DNA of 64,000 nucleotides from Cupriavidus sp. U2 (GTDB lineage: Bacteria > Pseudomonadota > Gammaproteobacteria > Burkholderiales > Burkholderiaceae). Shown in pieces: positions 62,944 through 64,000 of the stretch. The stretch is taken from NCBI RefSeq assembly GCF_009663685.2, contig NZ_RCOG02000011.1, positions 103,020 through 167,019 of the forward strand. Direction: 5' to 3'. Below the pieces are notes generated by a model that was given only the letters and a program-made list of their open reading frames with translations, ran no database searches and was not told the DNA's origin. Every line of letters starts with the position of its first letter. The stretch's first letter is position 1. The translations under genes and the position numbers were made by a program.

Positions 62944-63213
62944 TCAGGCCGGAGCCCGGTTGCCCTGCGACGCCACGTACGCGGCCAGCGCCGAGACACT
63001 GGCGAAGCGCGAGCGGATCTCTTCCTTGTCGCCGTTCATGGTGATGCCATAGCGCTTCTGCAGCGCCAGTCCCAATTCCAGCGCGTCGATCGAGTCGAGG
63101 CCCAGGCCGTCGACGAACAACGGTGCGGTGGTGTCGATATCATCCGCGGCCACGTCCTCGAGGGACAGCGACGAGATGATCAGTTCCTTGATTTCTTGCT
63201 CAAGCGCCGTCAC
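62944..63213 (-). CDS. Acyl carrier protein (2)
   Basis: Carrier protein of 89 residues. GLGLDSIDALELGLAL supplies the modified Ser. The start is GTG preceded by GGGAG and overlaps the acyltransferase gene by 14 bases. Two ACPs in tandem are typical of aryl-polyene loci (ApeE/ApeF), one for starter loading and one for elongation in the described systems. Confidence 0.9.
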   Translation of the reverse strand: MTALEQEIKELIISSLSLEDVAADDIDTTAPLFVDGLGLDSIDALELGLALQKRYGITMNGDKEEIRSRFASVSALAAYVASQGNRAPA

Positions 63214-63976
63214 GGCGGATCTCCCTGGAGAAAAAGTTGCAAAGTGCCTGCGTCAGATGCCGTACGGCCAAGGCGTCCTCGGTGCCCTCGGGCACCCATT
63301 CGGACACCGGCACGTCCGGACGTACATCGATGACGAAGCGCGGGCGGCGCACCGGCACGTGATACCACTTCTCGCCCTTGGTCAGCGTGGGCGGCACGCA
63401 ATGAATGACCACGGGGGTCAGCGCGAAACCACCACGCACCGCCACATTGGCCGCGCCGCGCTGCAATTGCAGAGGCTGGCCCGGGCGCGTGCGGGTGCCT
63501 TCGGGAAAGATGATGAGGTTGTTGCCGGCCCGCAGCGAATCGATACAGTCGTCCACCATGGCGGCGCCGCCGTCGTTGCGCACCCAGCCGGTGGCCAGCA
63601 CCGGGCCCCGCGTGAACGGGTTGCGCGTCAATGCGGACTTGACCACGCAGTCGGCCCGGCGGGTCAGCGCCATCAGGAACACCACGTCGATCAGCGACGG
63701 GTGGTTGGCCACGATCAGCAGGCCGCCGCGTTGGAGGCGCTCGGCGTGGCGGACCTCGTAGCGGATCACGCCCACGACGTGCATGATCCAGACGAAGAGC
63801 CGGAACGCATGATGAATGAGGGCGCGGCAAACACGCTGACGCCTGGCATCCGTCCAGGGCAGCAGCATCAAAAGCGGAAACACCAGCACGCGCAGCAGCA
63901 GCCCGCCGATGCCGAAGCTCGAAAAGCAGAAACCGGTGGCGCACACACGCCACGCGCGATCGAGCCGCTCAACCAT
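63200..63976 (-). CDS. PlsC-type 1-acylglycerol-3-phosphate acyltransferase family protein
   Basis: Acyltransferase of 258 residues: VANHPSLIDVVF with catalytic His-x4-Asp, the FPEGTRTRPG acceptor-binding motif, and an N-terminal hydrophobic segment (LLLRVLVFPLLMLLP). It likely places an acyl chain on the lipid anchor of the product. The ATG lies 24 bases from the window end, and the operon surely continues upstream beyond it. Confidence 0.88.
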   Translation of the reverse strand: MVERLDRAWRVCATGFCFSSFGIGGLLLRVLVFPLLMLLPWTDARRQRVCRALIHHAFRLFVWIMHVVGVIRYEVRHAERLQRGGLLIVANHPSLIDVVFLMALTRRADCVVKSALTRNPFTRGPVLATGWVRNDGGAAMVDDCIDSLRAGNNLIIFPEGTRTRPGQPLQLQRGAANVAVRGGFALTPVVIHCVPPTLTKGEKWYHVPVRRPRFVIDVRPDVPVSEWVPEGTEDALAVRHLTQALCNFFSREIRRDGA

Positions 63977-64000
63977 GGCGACGCCATCTCCAGATCGCGC

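Overview
The window is GC-rich, densely coded beta-proteobacterial chromosome. A Cupriavidus/Ralstonia-type Burkholderiaceae genome fits best, because it combines a czcICBA zinc/cobalt/cadmium efflux operon, a CopA-type copper cassette, Bug (TctC) solute-binding proteins beside CoA-transferase genes, an H-NS-like protein of the Burkholderiales type, a squalene-hopene cyclase and an oxalate/formate-type MFS carrier. This is inferred from protein families, not from a search. I see no rRNA, tRNA, IS element, prophage or CRISPR array.

Layout. (1) 1-1.8 kb: end of a lipid A aminoarabinose (arn) operon, arnA decarboxylase part plus arnD. (2) 1.8-18.5 kb: a metal-resistance island. A cadA-type P1B ATPase faces czcICBA; then come a VOC protein, a heavy-metal two-component system, and a copper cassette (two small secreted proteins, an outer-membrane TolC-type lipoprotein, a multicopper oxidase and a CusF-like protein). 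An H-NS-like protein and a secreted repeat protein follow. Boxes of the form TGACA-N5-GTAAT recur in this region. (3) 18.5-21.1 kb: a MHYT-GGDEF-EAL protein and a glycine-zipper lipoprotein. (4) 21.4-34.7 kb: acyl-CoA metabolism. One minus-strand operon holds cupin, Bug protein and acyl-CoA dehydrogenase behind tandem palindromic operators. A second holds a carboxyltransferase, a fused biotin carboxylase-BCCP-carboxyltransferase, a tandem CoA-transferase and a Bug protein behind a convincing sigma-54 promoter, with its PAS-AAA+-Fis activator divergent. (5) 34.8-43.6 kb: alcohol dehydrogenase, DUF1653 protein, chemoreceptor, a TetR regulator translationally coupled to squalene-hopene cyclase, DbpA helicase and an OFA-family transporter. 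(6) 43.6-48.4 kb: an AT-rich regulatory stretch with iterated repeats and a candidate small RNA, an alpha/beta hydrolase, hipBA with repeated operators, and an IclR regulator. (7) 48.4-64 kb: a minus-strand aryl-polyene-type lipid-pigment cluster that continues past the right edge.

How the parts work together. The metal genes split into cytoplasmic export (CadA), trans-envelope export (CzcCBA) and periplasmic copper oxidation/binding (CopA, CusF), probably under the two-component system between them. The acyl-CoA genes look like uptake (Bug), CoA activation (CoA-transferase), desaturation (dehydrogenase) and biotin-dependent carboxylation of an unidentified organic acid. The right-hand cluster encodes a type II fatty-acid/polyketide machine (two ACPs, ligase-dehydratase fusion, two ketosynthases, ketoreductase, second dehydratase, thioesterase) with lipid-assembly and export proteins (glycosyltransferase, two acyltransferases, LolA-like carrier, MMPL exporter, lipoprotein) and a halogenase-like flavoprotein. 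Nearly every junction there is an ATGA overlap, so it is probably translated as a coupled unit.
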